This document shows, one piece after another, positions 44,981 to 57,315 of a DNA stretch of 64,000 nucleotides. The stretch's first letter is position 1, and each line of letters opens with the position of its first letter. A program made the position numbers and the translations under genes. The DNA lies in contig JAACJM010000205.1 in assembly GCA_013368315.1 (NCBI GenBank), forward strand, positions 86,138-150,137, read 5' to 3'. Below the pieces are notes generated by a model that saw only the letters and a program-made list of their open reading frames with translations, did no database searches and was not told the origin of the DNA. Source of the stretch: Tetrapyrgos nigripes. Its lineage: Eukaryota > Basidiomycota > Agaricomycetes > Agaricales > Campanellaceae.

Positions 44981-46266
44981 TACCTAGTTAGGTGGAATTA
45001 GTCTCTAGCATCAATAGCCTAGTGAGGCCTAGTAGCCAGGGATCTATCCAGCTCCCTGGGACTTACATCCACTCTATTGAAATGCACTCTGGGTCTTCCC
45101 AGATGCTTTTTGGGAGCTCCTGGGACTATCCATCTCCCTACCTGAGACTTCCCAGATGTCACACTGTCACACTCATTTGTACTTCAAAATGTGCCATTGT
45201 AGCCAGGCCAGTATATACTACTACTTTGCCACTAAAGCTCTCATACACTCCACATTTCCTTGCTATGTAGTTGGCCCCTTTTATTACCTCTTTTTATTCA
45301 TGTTATGCTCAAATCTCCACACCAATACAGTGTACAAAACAAACCTACCACTAGCTTTCTCTGCTCTACATAATGTCTGGTCTGTACTGCCACAGTGCAA
45401 CACTCAACATAGGGACTTCTGACTTCCCAAGGTTCTCAGTGGGTCCTGGGACTTCCCAAGTTTCTCAGTGGGACTTGGGACTTTGCAACTTAGGCTGTGG
45501 GACTTGGGACTTCCCACTGACACATAGTGGGACTTTCTATCCTGCCATATTCTCTGGGACTTCCCAATGTCCCCTCATGGGACTTCCCTAACTGTTGCCC
45601 ACCTTGGGAACTCCCTCTGTAAGGGGACAGTTTCCTTTTCCTTTCTCTTCTCCTTTAGGACTTGTTTGTTCTTGTTTTATCTGGACTTCATTGACTTGTT
45701 TACCCTTGTTTCATTGTTTCATCATCCATCATTATTATTCATCATTCTGATCTCCCATCATTCCACTTTTCTATTACTTCGTTGCTGCTGTATAGTTTTG
45801 CAGATCTTTTCCCTGGCCTTCATACAAGTATATATACCCCTTCCCTGCAGGCGAGTATCCTTGAGTTTTTCTCTTTGGATCTCCTCCTGCAGGTGTGTAG
45901 TATGTTAGTCTTGTATTATCTTTGGATCTCCTCCTGCAGTTGTTGAGTGATTGCCTCATGTGTCAGGAGTCACCCTTACACCCTCCATTGCCTCAAGGGA
46001 CTTCCCAAGGACCCACCACATCCAGGGACAACCCAGCCTCTGCACTTGGGACTTCCCAACTGTGGCCTCCCTTTGGGAACTCCCTCCATCACTTCATGGG
46101 ACTTTCCAGCTGGCATTATATGGATGACTGCTATACCTGCCTAGTTTGGAAATATTGGTATCTTCCTTTTTAGGAACACTAACCCTAATTTTCCTATTTG
46201 GGAAACATTGAGCCTATTTGTTTCAAGTTGAAAAAACTTCTAGATTTAGAAATTGAAGCAGTCTTC
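44981..46266. other. Region of GGGACTTCCCA repeats split by a solo LTR
   Basis: From about 45410 to 45617, and again from 45985 to 46110, the sequence is built of degenerate GGGACTTCCCA units. The two halves were one array before the LTR at 45618-45980 inserted. No gene was seen. Confidence 0.6.
45618..45980 (+). repeat. Solo LTR, TGTAAGGGGACAG family
   Basis: 363 bp, TGTAAGGGGACAG to CACCCTTACA, with the 5-bp duplication CCCTC on both sides (45613-45617 and 45981-45985). It is similar to 19220-19612 but lacks part of the middle. Confidence 0.9.
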
Positions 46267-47211
46267 TGTCAGAACCAAGCCAAAGATATTTAGGTGAGGT
46301 GACGATGACACTAAAGAATTGAGTAGAATAAGGCAAGGTCCATGTGATAAGACCAGATGAGTATCCTACTCTACATATACTACTTTACAAATAGCATCCG
46401 TGTTTCTAGAGGAATTAATCGAGAAGATAAATTAAGGTCTTATGACGATGCACTTGCAATCTAAGGGGATCCGCAGACAACTATGGAGTGATAAATGACC
46501 CAGCTTGGAAGAAGTCAATCTCATTAGGGGAAAGTGGGTAGTTGTCATGATGTCTATATTTGGTACTATTTATTTCTTCTTATCTCCATATCCTCAGATC
46601 TTTACACCATATGACTCTTGTTCCACATGCTATGCACTGGACCTTTCATTTCTCCAATACAGCTTCTTTACAGCTTCTTTACAGCCTTCTCTACAGCTTC
46701 CTTTACAACTTCCTTCACAGCCTCCCTTACAGCTTTACTTTTACATATATAAACCCTGTCCTGACACCTGGTTCCCCATCTCGACCTCTTTGTCGTTGGG
46801 ACCAGGTGTGTATCTCCCTTTTCATTTACTTCTTTCACCTTTACTGATGGGCACTGTAGTTCCAGTACTTACTGCTGTCTGTTAGTTGAGTCGAGCCTGT
46901 AGCTCCTCGTTATCGCTATCTAAGTGCTTGCCTCTTTGTGACATTAGGTCAAGATCCCTTACTGCACTGGCGGCCTCCATATAGGGTAGTTCCAGTACTT
47001 ACTGTTGTCTGTTAGGTATTTAATACATTCTTTGTTGTTGGGACCAGTTCCAGTACTTACTGCTGTCTATTAGTCGAGTTGAGCCTGTAGCTCCTCGTTA
47101 TCGCTATCTAAGCGCTCGCCTCTTTGTGACAGTAGTGGCAATTGGAGAGATAAAGAAGGATTGAGAATCCCTCTAAGGGTTTCTTGAATGAGGAATAAAA
47201 GGTTCATGACA
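46267..47211 (-). repeat. Probable 3' LTR of gypsy element G3
   Basis: It ends GTTCATGACA followed by TTACCCCCCCTTAA, the inverse polypurine tract, and probably starts at TGTCAGAACC. It contains a duplicated segment (about 46852-46945 and 47044-47135, with CCAGTACTTACTGCTGTCT and CTCCTCGTTATCGCTATCTA) and TACAGCTTCCTT-type repeats at 46660-46740. The left boundary is uncertain. Confidence 0.5.
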
Positions 47212-47215
47212 TTAC

Positions 47216-47455
47216 CCCCCCTTAAGGGTCTTTGCCCTGAAGACACTTGAGAGATTCCATAGACCCATGCTTGGGATTTCTTTGGCCCCGAAGTATAAAA
47301 CTCATGAGGAACAACAGAAAGGATTGTCTTACTATTCCGAGGTGCTGCTGGATTCTTTGTGTGGAACTTGGTTATTAGTTCCTGACACTTCTTTTCCAAC
47401 TCCACCGCTGGTTCCCAAGTATTCTCCACTGTTGAATACCCCAACTGTAAGGGCA
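47216..47455 (-). pseudogene. G3 integrase C-terminal chromodomain-like end
   Basis: The frame has GYSTVENTWEPAVELEKKCQ, a degenerate chromodomain core, and runs to about 47216 next to the LTR. It is separated from the rest of G3 by the LTR at 47456-47786. Confidence 0.6.
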
Positions 47456-47786
47456 ACTCCTGACACATGAGGCACTCACTCAACAACTGCAGGAGGAGAT
47501 CCAAAGATATATAAATCAGGACTAGAAGATACAAGACTAACATACTACACACCTGCAAGAGGAGATCCAAAGAGAAAAACTCAAGGATACTCGCCTGCAG
47601 GGAAGGGGTATATATACTCATATGAGGGCCTGGGAAAAGATCTGCAAAACTGTACAGTTGAAACGAAGTAATAGATCAAAATGATGAACAATGAAACTGG
47701 GGTAAATAATTCAATGAAGTCCAGATAAAATGAGAACAAACAAGTCCTAAAGGAGAAAGGAAGGAAAAAGGAAACTGTCCCCTTAC
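47456..47786 (-). repeat. LTR of the TGTAAGGGGACAG family, inverted
   Basis: 331 bp with ends TGTAAGGG and CCTTACA. The flanking 5-mers (CCAAC and GTAGT) do not match, unlike the two solo copies, so it may be the scar of recombination between elements or be accompanied by a deletion of G3 sequence. Confidence 0.75.
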
Positions 47787-50700
47787 AGTAGTGGTCGAGT
47801 TTGATAACAGGGAAGACTGGATGGAGGTGTTTCATGGACGGGGGAAGTCTCAGCTTGTAGGCACCCTTGCTGACTTCTTGAAGAACAGTGTAAGGCCCAA
47901 GCCAATGGTGACTGAGTTTCTTTGATGGATGGGTTGTGTTGATGTCAGAGCGATCCAACCAGACCTTGTCACCAGGCTTAAAGACAGGGGCAGGGGTACG
48001 GCAACAGTTATAGTATTGGGCATACTCCGACTTGGCCTTTGTGAGTGCTGCCTGTGCCTCTGTCCAGCCTGACTTGAGCCAATCAACAAAGTCATTGACG
48101 TTCTCCATTTCTGACCACTGTACATGAGGCTCAAAACCCATATGAGGGTTTCGACCAGTGTCAATCATGAAGAGAGTTTGCTGGGTTGATGCATGGACCT
48201 TATTGTTGTAGGAGAACTCAGCAGTGGGCAGTAGCTCATCCCAATCATCCTGGCATTGACTCACCCACTGATGCAGGTAACCTTCTAGCTCTTGATTGAC
48301 ACGTTCAGTCTGGCTGTCTGTCTGTGGGTGGTAGGCTGTAGAAAGTTCCTGTTTGACACCAGCCATCCTACAGAGTTCCCACATGAATTCCATGACAAAC
48401 TGTGGGCTGCAGTCGGAGCATGCTGATCTGGGCATCCCATGGTGCTTCAATACTTCCCTGAAGTAGATGTGTGCAGCTCCTTCAGCAGTAACCATTGTAT
48501 GAGTCTGAAGGAAGTGACCTCTTTTTCCCAACATGTCTACGACCACCATGACTGCATTGTACCCATGAGCTTCTGGTAATTCAACAATGAAGTTGACTGA
48601 CACCGACTGCCATGGCTCAGTGGGAGTCTCAGAAGGGACGAGCTCTCCAATGGGGAGGTGACAACAGGTCTTGGTCCACATGCACAGATCACAAGTCTTG
48701 GTATACAGCCCAATGTACCGAGACATCTGGGGCCACCAGTAGTTCTGTGAGACAAGTTCAAGGGTCTTGAACTGTCCAGGGTGACTGGTGACCTTGGTGT
48801 CATGATGTTGGGAGACTATGCGATGGCAAAGCTCATGGGAAGAAGGAACATAGATCTTGCCCTGGAAATACAGCAGCCCTTCATGTTCATCCCATTCTGC
48901 ACTGTGAATAGAACGAGTGTGGGACTTGCGCAAGGCTTGCACAGCACGCATGACTTGTTCCTCTAGCTCATTTTCACGAATAGCAAAGCAGATGTCTCTC
49001 ATGATCTCGACTTCTTCACCAGTCAAATCTATTGCAGTCATAACAGCAGCAGTTGAGAACATCTCTGGCTTGAGTAGCACAATGTCTGAATTGTCATCGG
49101 CACCAGTACCATGATCAGGTCAGCAGGACAATGCATTGGGCTTGCCCATAGTGCAGCCAGGGCAATGGTGTAACTGGAAGTCAAAACAAGAGAGGTACAG
49201 GGACCAATGAGCTTGATGTTGATTGAGCCTTTTTGCAGTTCAGAAGTACTCCAAGCTTTTATGGTCTGTCCAGATCTCCACAGGAAAGCGTCCTTCTTCA
49301 AGGAAGTGTCTCCATTCCTCAAGGGCTCGAATAATGGCTAGCATTTCCTTATTGTGGATCTCATAGTTGCATTCAATGGCGTTAAGACTTTTGGAGTAGA
49401 AAGCAATGGGGTGCCACTTGTTGTCATCTGGAGACTGTTGGGACAAAACTGCTCCCATAGCATAGTCAGAGCTATCTGACTCCAAGCAGTATGGTCGAGA
49501 GTCATCAGGCATGGTGAGGACAGGGGAGGAGGTGATTAGGGACTTCATGATGTCAAAGGCGTCCTGAGCATCCTTAGACCAGTCAAACTTGATGTCTTTT
49601 CGGGTCAGTTCGAACAGCGGTCGTGCATGATGAGAGAAGTCCTGGATAAACTGACAATAGAAGTTGGTGAATCCAAGGAAGGAGGAGACCTCTCTCTTGT
49701 TTTCAGGTACAGGCCACTCTGCAACACCAGACACCTTGACAGGGTCCATTTCAACACGATTATGGGAGATGATGATGCCAAGGTATTCGATGCGAGTCTT
49801 CTCAAACTCACACTTGTCCGCTCTAAGGTACAGCTTGTGTTGCCACAACTGGTCTAGGACTAGGCGAGTCACACAACAATGCTCCTCAACAGTCTTGGTG
49901 TAGATCAAGATGTTGTTGAGATAGACAGATACAACACCCTCCATGATGAGATCATGGAGAATGTCATTCATCATTGTCTGGAAGGTCGCAGGACTGTTGG
50001 TGAGACTGAAGAACATGACAAGAGGTTTGAAGAGACCATGGTTGGTGCAAAAAGCTGCCTTCCATTCGTCACCTTCACGAATCTGGATGTTGTTGAAACC
50101 CCAGTGTACATCCAATTTAGTCAAGTATTGTGCACCTTTGAGGTTATTAATGAGTTCATTAATCAAGGGCAATGGATAATGGTTCTTAATCGTCATCTCG
50201 TTTAGCACACAATAGTCTTGGACGAGTCGGAGATTTCCATCCTTCTTTTTTACAAAGAAGACTGGAGACACCATAGGGGATTTGGAGGGACAAATGTGGC
50301 TGGTAGACAGATTCTCTGTGAGGAACTCATCAAGGGCCTTTTGTTCATTAGGAGTGAGTGGGTAGACCTTGCAGTTGGCAGGTTTAGAGTCAGGGACTAA
50401 CTCTACTGCATGGTCCCATGGTTTGCGATCTGGCAGCACATCGAAAGAGTCCTTGGAGAAGACATCTACGTACTCATAGAAGTGATCAGGGAGGCCATCA
50501 TGAGGGTTCCTCAAAGCCTTGGCATGTGCCTCTGCTAGATGTTGAGAAGTGGTGTTGTCGCCTTGATGAACTCCAACTCTGGAGGAACCGAGGTAACAAA
50601 TATGCGGTCACCTTCCTCAATAGAAATGTTGTCAGGGAAGTCATCGCAGCCAAAGGTCCTGAGGTTGTTCATCTCATCTTCACTGGGGTCCAATTCAATA

Positions 50701-51338
50701 ATGTGGGGAGATGGACCTTCCTGACAACATTCCAGAGCTTGGCATTGATGACAGGCAGCAGATAGGGATAGTTGACGTTCCTGTTGTACCTCTTCATGAC
50801 ATGTAGAGCACTGCCTGAGGCACTGGCTGAGCTTGATGTTGCCATTGTCCCAATCCACCTCAGGGTTATGTGCTTGTAACCATCCATAGCCAAGAATGAC
50901 GTCCTGGCTGCCAAGCTGAGTGACCACAAGCTGGATGCATTCAGAGTGATCTTTGAAACACAGGATAGTGTCCAAGATCTTGGTTATGGTTCCAGCCTCA
51001 TTAGGAATGCTGTTGACATTGAAGATGGGGATAGGCCTTTGGAGTTTCCGGGTTGGAATTGAGTTCTTGGTGATAAATTCAGCATTGGCATAACCCATAC
51101 TAGTGGCTCCACTATCGATGAGCACACTGCCAGAGATCAGAGAGGCATTAGATGTAGACTCTAGCTCTATTGGGACTGTTAGGCAGTGGCTTCTGTCAGA
51201 GGAGATTACTAATTTGTGAGGTAGACAGTGTTCCCAATGCTTGAGATGGAACCAAGGAACTAGTCGATGAGTGGAAAGAATGGAAGGGGGAGTAGAGGGG
51301 GCAGGGAGAGACACAACTGAGGCAATTACTCCACACAC
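47787..51338 (-). pseudogene. G3 gypsy protease, RT, RNase H and integrase
   Basis: From the right: retropepsin (VLIDSGATSMGYANAEF; ILGYGWLQAHNPEVDW) in 50535-51338; RT/RNase H in 49240-50514 ([57 protein letters not shown]); integrase in 47787-49080 (HHDTKVTSHPGQFK, CDLCMW, ACSDCSPQF, AYHPQTDSQTERVNQELE). The frames are long, but the RT catalytic YLDD is YLNN, the first integrase Asp is Asn (VSVNFIVEL), and many conserved Arg are Cys, His or Gln. These fit CpG transitions. It is a more distant lineage than G1, G2 and G4. The gag end is cut at about 51340. Confidence 0.85.
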
Positions 51339-51349
51339 AGTAATAAGGC

Positions 51350-52755
51350 TGGCTAGCGGATAATGCTACTAGCTTCGAAAATCGAAGCTAACAACACCAA
51401 AAACACAAGTGCGAGGTGATCCAAAGTGGCAGAACACTCGTATAACTTGTATAGCTGAGAGGTAAACGGCTCTAGAACCAATTGGGGGACAATAGGGGGT
51501 TCAACAATAACAATAGTCACAATAGACAGTCTTCTTGACTTCGAGATATCACAATAAGAGGCCAATTGCCTAGATCTTCAATAACACAATGAGGCCAATA
51601 TGCCTAAGTCCAATAAACACAATATGGGGGCCAATATGCCAATGCAATCACAACAATCTTTGTCTTAGGGTGAACTAGTGTTCAAGTCTTTAAAGCTTTG
51701 GGTTTTGTAGAATTTCCTATTGATATAAAGCTGGCCTGGGCAAGCGAGAGACCTAATCTTCTCTCGAGAGTTATCCAGAATCTGCAGCAATACATGCAAG
51801 TACTAATCTGTTTTTCTAGCTACGAGTACGTCGTCCTTTTATACTCTAGAGGTCCTAGAACTGTACAGTAGCTAATATTGTTTAAAGTCCGCAATATTAT
51901 ATAGTAAAACACGAGAGATTGAATGAGAGTAACTAAGGAGAGAGATACGCGAGCAATATTTACATGAAGTGTCCAATCAGAATATGTAAAAAGTCCTCGC
52001 GAGAGGGCCAGGGTATATGTAGCACATGCTAGCTTCTTGGTAATGGAGGTCTAGAGCGGTACTCATACCGGTAACCTCTTTGGGTATCACATGCGAACCT
52101 CTTCCAATGCTTGCGAGCGGTCTTTTGTAGGTTCCGATATCTCCCTTTCTACTAGAGTCCTCTAGTGGGCCTTAGTAAGTGTCTAGATCCATCGGAACTA
52201 TCTTCTTTAGTGTCTTTAGGAGGAGTGAGGTAGATCTTGAGTATTTGGCGACATCACGACAATCTTAGCTTTTAACTCGAGTAGATCTAGTCAGCTTCGC
52301 AAACTATCGGAACGTCTCTGGGGTATTTCGCGAAGGCACCCGTCTGGGGTTTCTCCTTTATATCATTCATCTCCTTTAGTTTCTTATCTTATCTTCTTGA
52401 GTCTATGTCACGTTGGTAATCCCATGAATCGTGAATAGGGGTAACGCATACTTATACTGCTCGTGAGGTAGCTACTCGTGAACAAGTGCCTTGGGTATGT
52501 ATGTATAAACGTATACGAGCAGTCTAGTACTATAACATCGAACCTAGTAGCTAGAGGGACATATGTACGATCCTCTCGAAGCTACTTTTCCTTATTTCTT
52601 ATCGCGTTCGCGAACGTTGCCTCTAGAATCACTTTAACTGATAGATTGGGCTCGCTTCAGTCCTTATTCCCTAGTAAACAGACATAATATATCTGTATAC
52701 TTGATATATGTACGCTTTTCAACTAGTTCTAGTCGAATTTTCGGCAGGCATATCA
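51350..52755 (-). repeat. 1.4-kb LTR of another gypsy-type element
   Basis: Plus strand TGGCTAGCGG to GGCATATCA. It is followed by TCTCCCCCCAACTAAAAGAG, which on the minus strand is a polypurine tract directly before the LTR. No second LTR and no matching flanks are present, so this is the 3' end of a truncated minus-strand element. The left boundary is less certain than the right. Confidence 0.55.
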
Positions 52756-53321
52756 TCTCCCCCCAACTAAAAGAGTTGACCGTCCCCGGTCAAGCATTCG
52801 CGTAGCACAAGCAATCAGTCTCAAAGAACACTTTCAACAAGCGATCAGTCTTGAAGAACACTTTCAAGACTTCAGCCTTCGCGAAGCCAAAACTCTAGTT
52901 AGTTTTGGGTCTCGAGTTGAGTTCACTCGAGGAGTATAGACATATGGGGACTCGTTCTTGATAGATAATGATCTCTAGGATTCGAATTCATAAAGGGGAT
53001 AGCCACCGAAGGTGTGCCTGTCGATCTCTAGACCAGAGACTGTCCTTGGTTAAGTCCGTAACCAATATGATCGTTCCATTCAATACTGTCGTCCAAATTT
53101 AGACGCGCGGCCTTCTTGTACGAGTTCCCGCTTCTGAATGAACATACAGTTCATTTAGGCTTCAAATCACGCGTTGGTTGAAGTTCGCATGTATATAAAA
53201 ACTTCAACATGAGCCAAATATTTACAAGTCTAACTTGTATCTTTTCCATAACCTCTCGACCTTTCTCCGCTACTTTTCGACCTTCTAGTCGTCTCTTTAC
53301 CCACCTCTTTCTTATTTTGAC
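52756..53321. other. Polypurine tract side of the LTR element and upstream region of the next gene
   Basis: 52756-52800 holds the inverse polypurine tract and GACCGTCCCCGGTCAA, typical of the 3' non-coding end of gypsy elements. TATATAAAA at about 53192-53200 lies 120 bp before the ATG at 53322 and is a good TATA candidate for that gene. No other feature. Confidence 0.45.
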
Positions 53322-56061
53322 ATGCCTTCCTTCACCCCTCGTCGCATCAACCACCTCAACAACGTTATCATCACTCGTTATGAATCTACTCGCGAGATAC
53401 TTTTGCGGGTTCAGGATCGCAATGCCAAGATGCAGTCCATCACTAAGCAGGATAAGGAAGACTTCCTCAAGCTTTTCCCTTTCTTAGTGAGTCCGTTTCT
53501 TTTTCTTCTTACTCGTCTAGAGCTTATGTTCCTGTTCTAGACCCATCTTCATTATACCATCGAGCACCATGTTGCCGAGACCCCAGATCGCCTCAAAGGC
53601 TTGTATGTCAACGCTTCTGCGTTCGTTCCATACTTCTGGGCAGGGTCCACGCAGAAGGGGCTCGATCTTGCTTCAGCCATGGATTCTAAGCTGGTTCGGG
53701 AGTGTCTCGCTGACTTTAAGGTGCATCTCGAGCAGTGTCTTTTCTTTTCTTCATATACTTATATCCTTCTCTTTGTAACTTCAGGACTTCTCTTTGGATG
53801 AGGTCTTCGAGACCAAGGAATTCCTGGTACGTAACTCTCGTGGGTCCTTATTGTCCATATATTAACCTGAACGTTCTTCCTAGGATGAACCACTCTTTCT
53901 TGACGACCCTGTGGAGGATGAACCTTCGCGAGCTTCCTCTCCTCCTCGCGAGGCCACTCCACCAGAGAAACCTGCACGCAAGACTCAAAAGCCAACTAAG
54001 TCAAAGACCACCGCCTCTACTAAGTCGCAAACGAAGTCTTCTGAGGTCGAAGTTCCTGCTAGTGAGGCCCCTGCAGTTGAGCGTCCTTCGCAAAGGTCTC
54101 TCAAGTGAAAGGAACCTACTCCTCCTGCAGAACCTCCTGCCAAGGTTCGAAAAACTGGTCAATCGGTGAGTATTCTTGTCTTTCTTTCATTATTCGCTTT
54201 TCCTGACTTCTTTCATCTTTTTATACTCTCACCTAGTCTGCCGCCAAATCAGATCCCAGACCGATTCTCAAGAAGCCCTCTGGTCGAGAAGCTCGGGCTA
54301 CTCGAGCCAAGGCTAAGCTTCTCGAATCTGCTGGTCCTATGGAAGTGGACGACCAGGATGATGAGCTGCTCGCGACCACCCTAGAACGTACTAGGTTGAC
54401 GAAGCGAGACTGTTCTCCATCATCTGAGGTCGACCTTCCCATTCCTAAATCGAGTAGGTCCAAGGGCAAGGGCAAGGCTATCGCATCTGAGGATGAATCA
54501 GAAGCCGAATCTGAGAAGAAGAGCGTGGTAGAGGAAGAGGTCGCTGCTGCTGAGCCTGAGGAAGTGGCAGACACTGGGATTCTCCCAAGTGGTGTCCCCT
54601 ACAACTTCGACTTCAGTAAGGCGCAGGATTTCGTCAGGTTCGACCTTCACAAATACAGATATAAGGTATGTCTCCGAATTTTACTACATCGCGAACCGTT
54701 ATTCTGACATGTCTCCACCTCTAGAGCAAGTATGTGAACAAGGGGAAGCCCATCTATACTTTGACTCCTGGTGCGTCTCTTCATGCTCCATCTTTTCTTC
54801 TTGTACTGAATCTTTTTTACTTTCTTATTGTTTCTTTTAAAACTTCTAGAAGCCGCCCAAGTCAACATGAAGGTCCACTATGGTAAGCGAGTACCTACCC
54901 AGGTTAACATGGCAAATTGGCTTCGTTCAGGGGCAAGCGTTTCTCAAGTAAGTTCTATTCCCTATTTATTTTGTCTTTCTTCTTATTGATTGTTACGACT
55001 CTTTAGGGTACAGATACCTGTTTGCGCTGCATGGAGCGGATGGGGCATACTTGCGACTCACAGGGTGTCCAACGTGAGCTCGCGGACGGTACTGTTGAGT
55101 TCGCGAAATGCACCTGCTGTCAACAGGTGGGTCAAGTATGTTCAAATACTTTTGACATACCTAAGACCCTTCTTTTGAAGGACATGGCGGACTACTTTTC
55201 GCGCAACAGTCCTCATCGTATGTTTCTTTCTTTTTAACTTCTTTTTGGGGTCTTTACTGATGCTTATTCTTGCTTCTCTAGGGGTCAAAGAGACTGTCGA
55301 GCGTATTCTCGAGCTTATGCGTCTTCGAGATATTACGCAAACTCAGGTCAACAGTCTACTTGCCAACATCTGCGAGTTAGACGACATGATCGAGTTCCAG
55401 CAAGCCAAGATCAAGGAACTGGGCAAGGATGCAGCTCTAGTTCTACAGATGCTTGCTGACGAAGAGGGAGGTAAGCTCGAGATGGATCTCGAGTGCATCA
55501 ACCAGTTCGCGGCTATTGGCGGCTGGGAGGTTGATAGTCTCTCGAAGCCATCCACCCTCATCTTTGTCGAGAAGACTGGTGAGTACGCCGTCGTTCCTAC
55601 AGAGGACCTTCAACATTCCCTTGGTGCTAGCGCTATCGGCATCAATCTCACCTCTTCCCGTCTCCTAATCCCAACCAGGAGGCAGATCCTTCTTCTTTAT
55701 TCGCTGATGACGAGCCCTTTGTGCCTGCGTCTTCGTCTCGAACCGTTCCCCGTTCTTGGCAAGAACACGAGTCCGCCTCTGACGACAACAACGCACACGA
55801 GGACGATCAAGGAGGTGTGGATTTCGACTTCCAAACCTCCCACGACGACGGAGCCAACGGCCATTCTGAAGACGAGGGGGCAGCTGCTGAGTCTGAGGCT
55901 GAGGATCCTCCACCAACTCCGAAAACAGTTCGTGAGGTCAGCGTGGATGTTCCTCTTCCTCCTCGTGCACCTACTACACCCCGCTCTACCGTTCCTAGCA
56001 CTCCGAAGAGCAAGACTCCGAAGGGCAAAACTTCGAGTGCTCCTGGTTCACTGACATTCAC
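53322..56061 (+). pseudogene. Unknown Cys-rich, coiled-coil gene cut by chromovirus G4
   Basis: Exons: 53322-53486, 53541-53720, 53785-53826, 53884-54165, 54237-54665, 54725-54770, 54850-54947, 55007-55126, 55181-55217, 55282-about 55578 and a last part about 55679-56061. All introns up to exon 10 are GT-AG and in phase; the join into the last part is unresolved. The N-terminal domain contains FVPYFWAGSTQKGLDLAS; a long Ser/Pro/Lys/Glu-rich linker follows; then a Cys motif (CLRCMERMGHTCD ... CTCCQQ) resembling a degenerate Zn2Cys6 or zinc-ribbon; then a predicted coiled coil (VKETVERILELMRLRDI to LQMLADEEG); then an acidic Pro-rich tail. An in-frame TGA at 54106-54108 sits in SLK-stop-KEPT where Arg (CGA) fits. 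G4 then interrupts it after PGSLTFT. I do not recognise the family. Confidence 0.6.
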
Positions 56062-56574
56062 TGTCAAGGTTGTCGATACACTCAATAACCACCCAAGTCA
56101 CACAATACGAGAAAGCTGGTTACAAGAGGATAAATTGATAGAGAGAGAGAGAGAGAAGTAGTAAGCTGACTAGGCTCTACACTGCGTAGTAATAGTACGG
56201 AGCGGAGATGAAGTGAACGAACTGAGGAATAGGTTACAAAGATCACAGGTATATAAGTGAAACATGAACAGATGGGAAAGAGTAAGTAATAATAGATGGT
56301 ATCGTATGGAAATGTCAAGGGCGAGAAAGTAAAGAGTTAAATATGGATAGATGAAGGTACTGGATCATAAGGAATGATTGACAGTAAGAATGTCCATGGA
56401 GATAAAAAGCGGAGGAGATAAGTGTGTGAGTCATAGATCTAGAGAGATGGTAACTATAGACGATGATGAGAAATGGTTGATGTTTTATGGGGTTAAAAGT
56501 AAATAAGGTGGGAACTAGGTAGTAAAGGAAAAGGAATAGAAAGGAAATGAATAGGCGGGGAGCGATTCATGACA
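56062..56574 (-). repeat. 3' LTR of chromovirus G4
   Basis: 513 bp, TGTCAAGGTTGTCG to TTCATGACA on the plus strand, followed by the inverse polypurine tract ATTACCCCCTCTTTA. Confidence 0.95.
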
Positions 56575-56585
56575 TTACCCCCTCT

Positions 56586-57040
56586 TTAGGACGAGCTTTC
56601 ACCGGAGCTCGGCAAACTGTTTCTCCAGTGTTTTGCCCATTGTTCACGAAGTTGTTTGTCCAATTCTCCCTGTTCTGGCCAGTGATCCGTTAAGTTGCCC
56701 CATTCCGTCGTGTCAGTCGCTGTATCCCAGCCCGCTCCATCCCATCCATCATTATTATCATATTGTAGGGTGATATGTGCGCCCCATACACTGCCGTCTC
56801 CCCATCCAAGGTTCCCTCTGTGTTCCGCACATAGGGACGTCCACTGAACTACACATCTAGCTCGATGTCCTCTGCCCAGTCTACATCGCCCCATGTGCAG
56901 CGTTGACATCCGTTGTGAGGTCCTTGGTGCTGTTTTGAGAGTCGACATTGCCGTCCTGAGTGTTTCCCATAGGTGCAATGTCCTCCGTTGGTTGGGTGTG
57001 CGTTATGAGCGATACTGCCGGTGGAGGAAGTGGTTGACAT
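56586..57040 (-). CDS. Extra Cys/His-rich ORF in G4 between pol and the 3' LTR
   Basis: The ATG at 57040 opens a frame with HCTYGKHSGRQCRLSKQHQG followed by PHNGCQRCTW, a compact Cys/His array, and ends at TAG 56849-56851. A second frame continues with GDGSVWGAHITLQYDNNDGW and QGELDKQLREQWAKHWRNS to TAA 56586-56588. The two may be joined by a very short intron (GTAGTT...CACAG, about 35 nt) or by a frameshift mutation. A TATA box (57123-57130) lies about 85 bp upstream. G1 and G2 lack the whole segment: there the pol end KAQLKEGVMS runs straight into the LTR. The function is unknown. It may be a captured host gene or an element-specific accessory gene. It is not an envelope protein by any visible feature, having no signal peptide or membrane helix. 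Confidence 0.5.
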
Positions 57041-57122
57041 TGCGATGACGAGAGTGTGGGTGATTGTTGTTTGACTGGTAGCGATGGATGATGTTCTGTA
57101 GTTCTCCGTTGTGGAGAGGAAT

Positions 57123-57130
57123 CTTTTATA
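57123..57130 (-). promoter_or_regulatory. TATA box upstream of the extra G4 ORF
   Basis: The minus strand reads CAACTATAAAAGATTCC. It lies between the pol stop (57316-57318) and the ATG at 57040, at a distance suitable for a separate transcript start. Confidence 0.5.
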
Positions 57131-57315
57131 GTTGTGGGTTTGTATGGTGTAGAGGTTGAACGAACGGTCAGGTTATCGTTCGGAGACGGGTTTGACAGTA
57201 GAAGCCGTTAACGAGGGAATGCGATCGATGAATGATGACAAAACTCTGAGTTCGATTGCCGAGTGGGGTGGGAAGGAGGGCATAGAATACCAGCAGTTCG
57301 TAACAGTGTTTCTCC

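Noticed and set aside
45410..46110. Repeated GGGACTTCCCA motifs resembling kappa-B sites
   Set aside because: Fungi lack NF-kappa-B; the motif is a simple degenerate repeat.
46267..47211. Self-priming pair in G3
   Set aside because: The G3 5' LTR and leader are missing, so no primer site can be tested.
56586..57040. Envelope gene reading of the extra G4 ORF
   Set aside because: No signal peptide, membrane segment or cleavage site is visible; the frame is Cys/His-rich then acidic and soluble.
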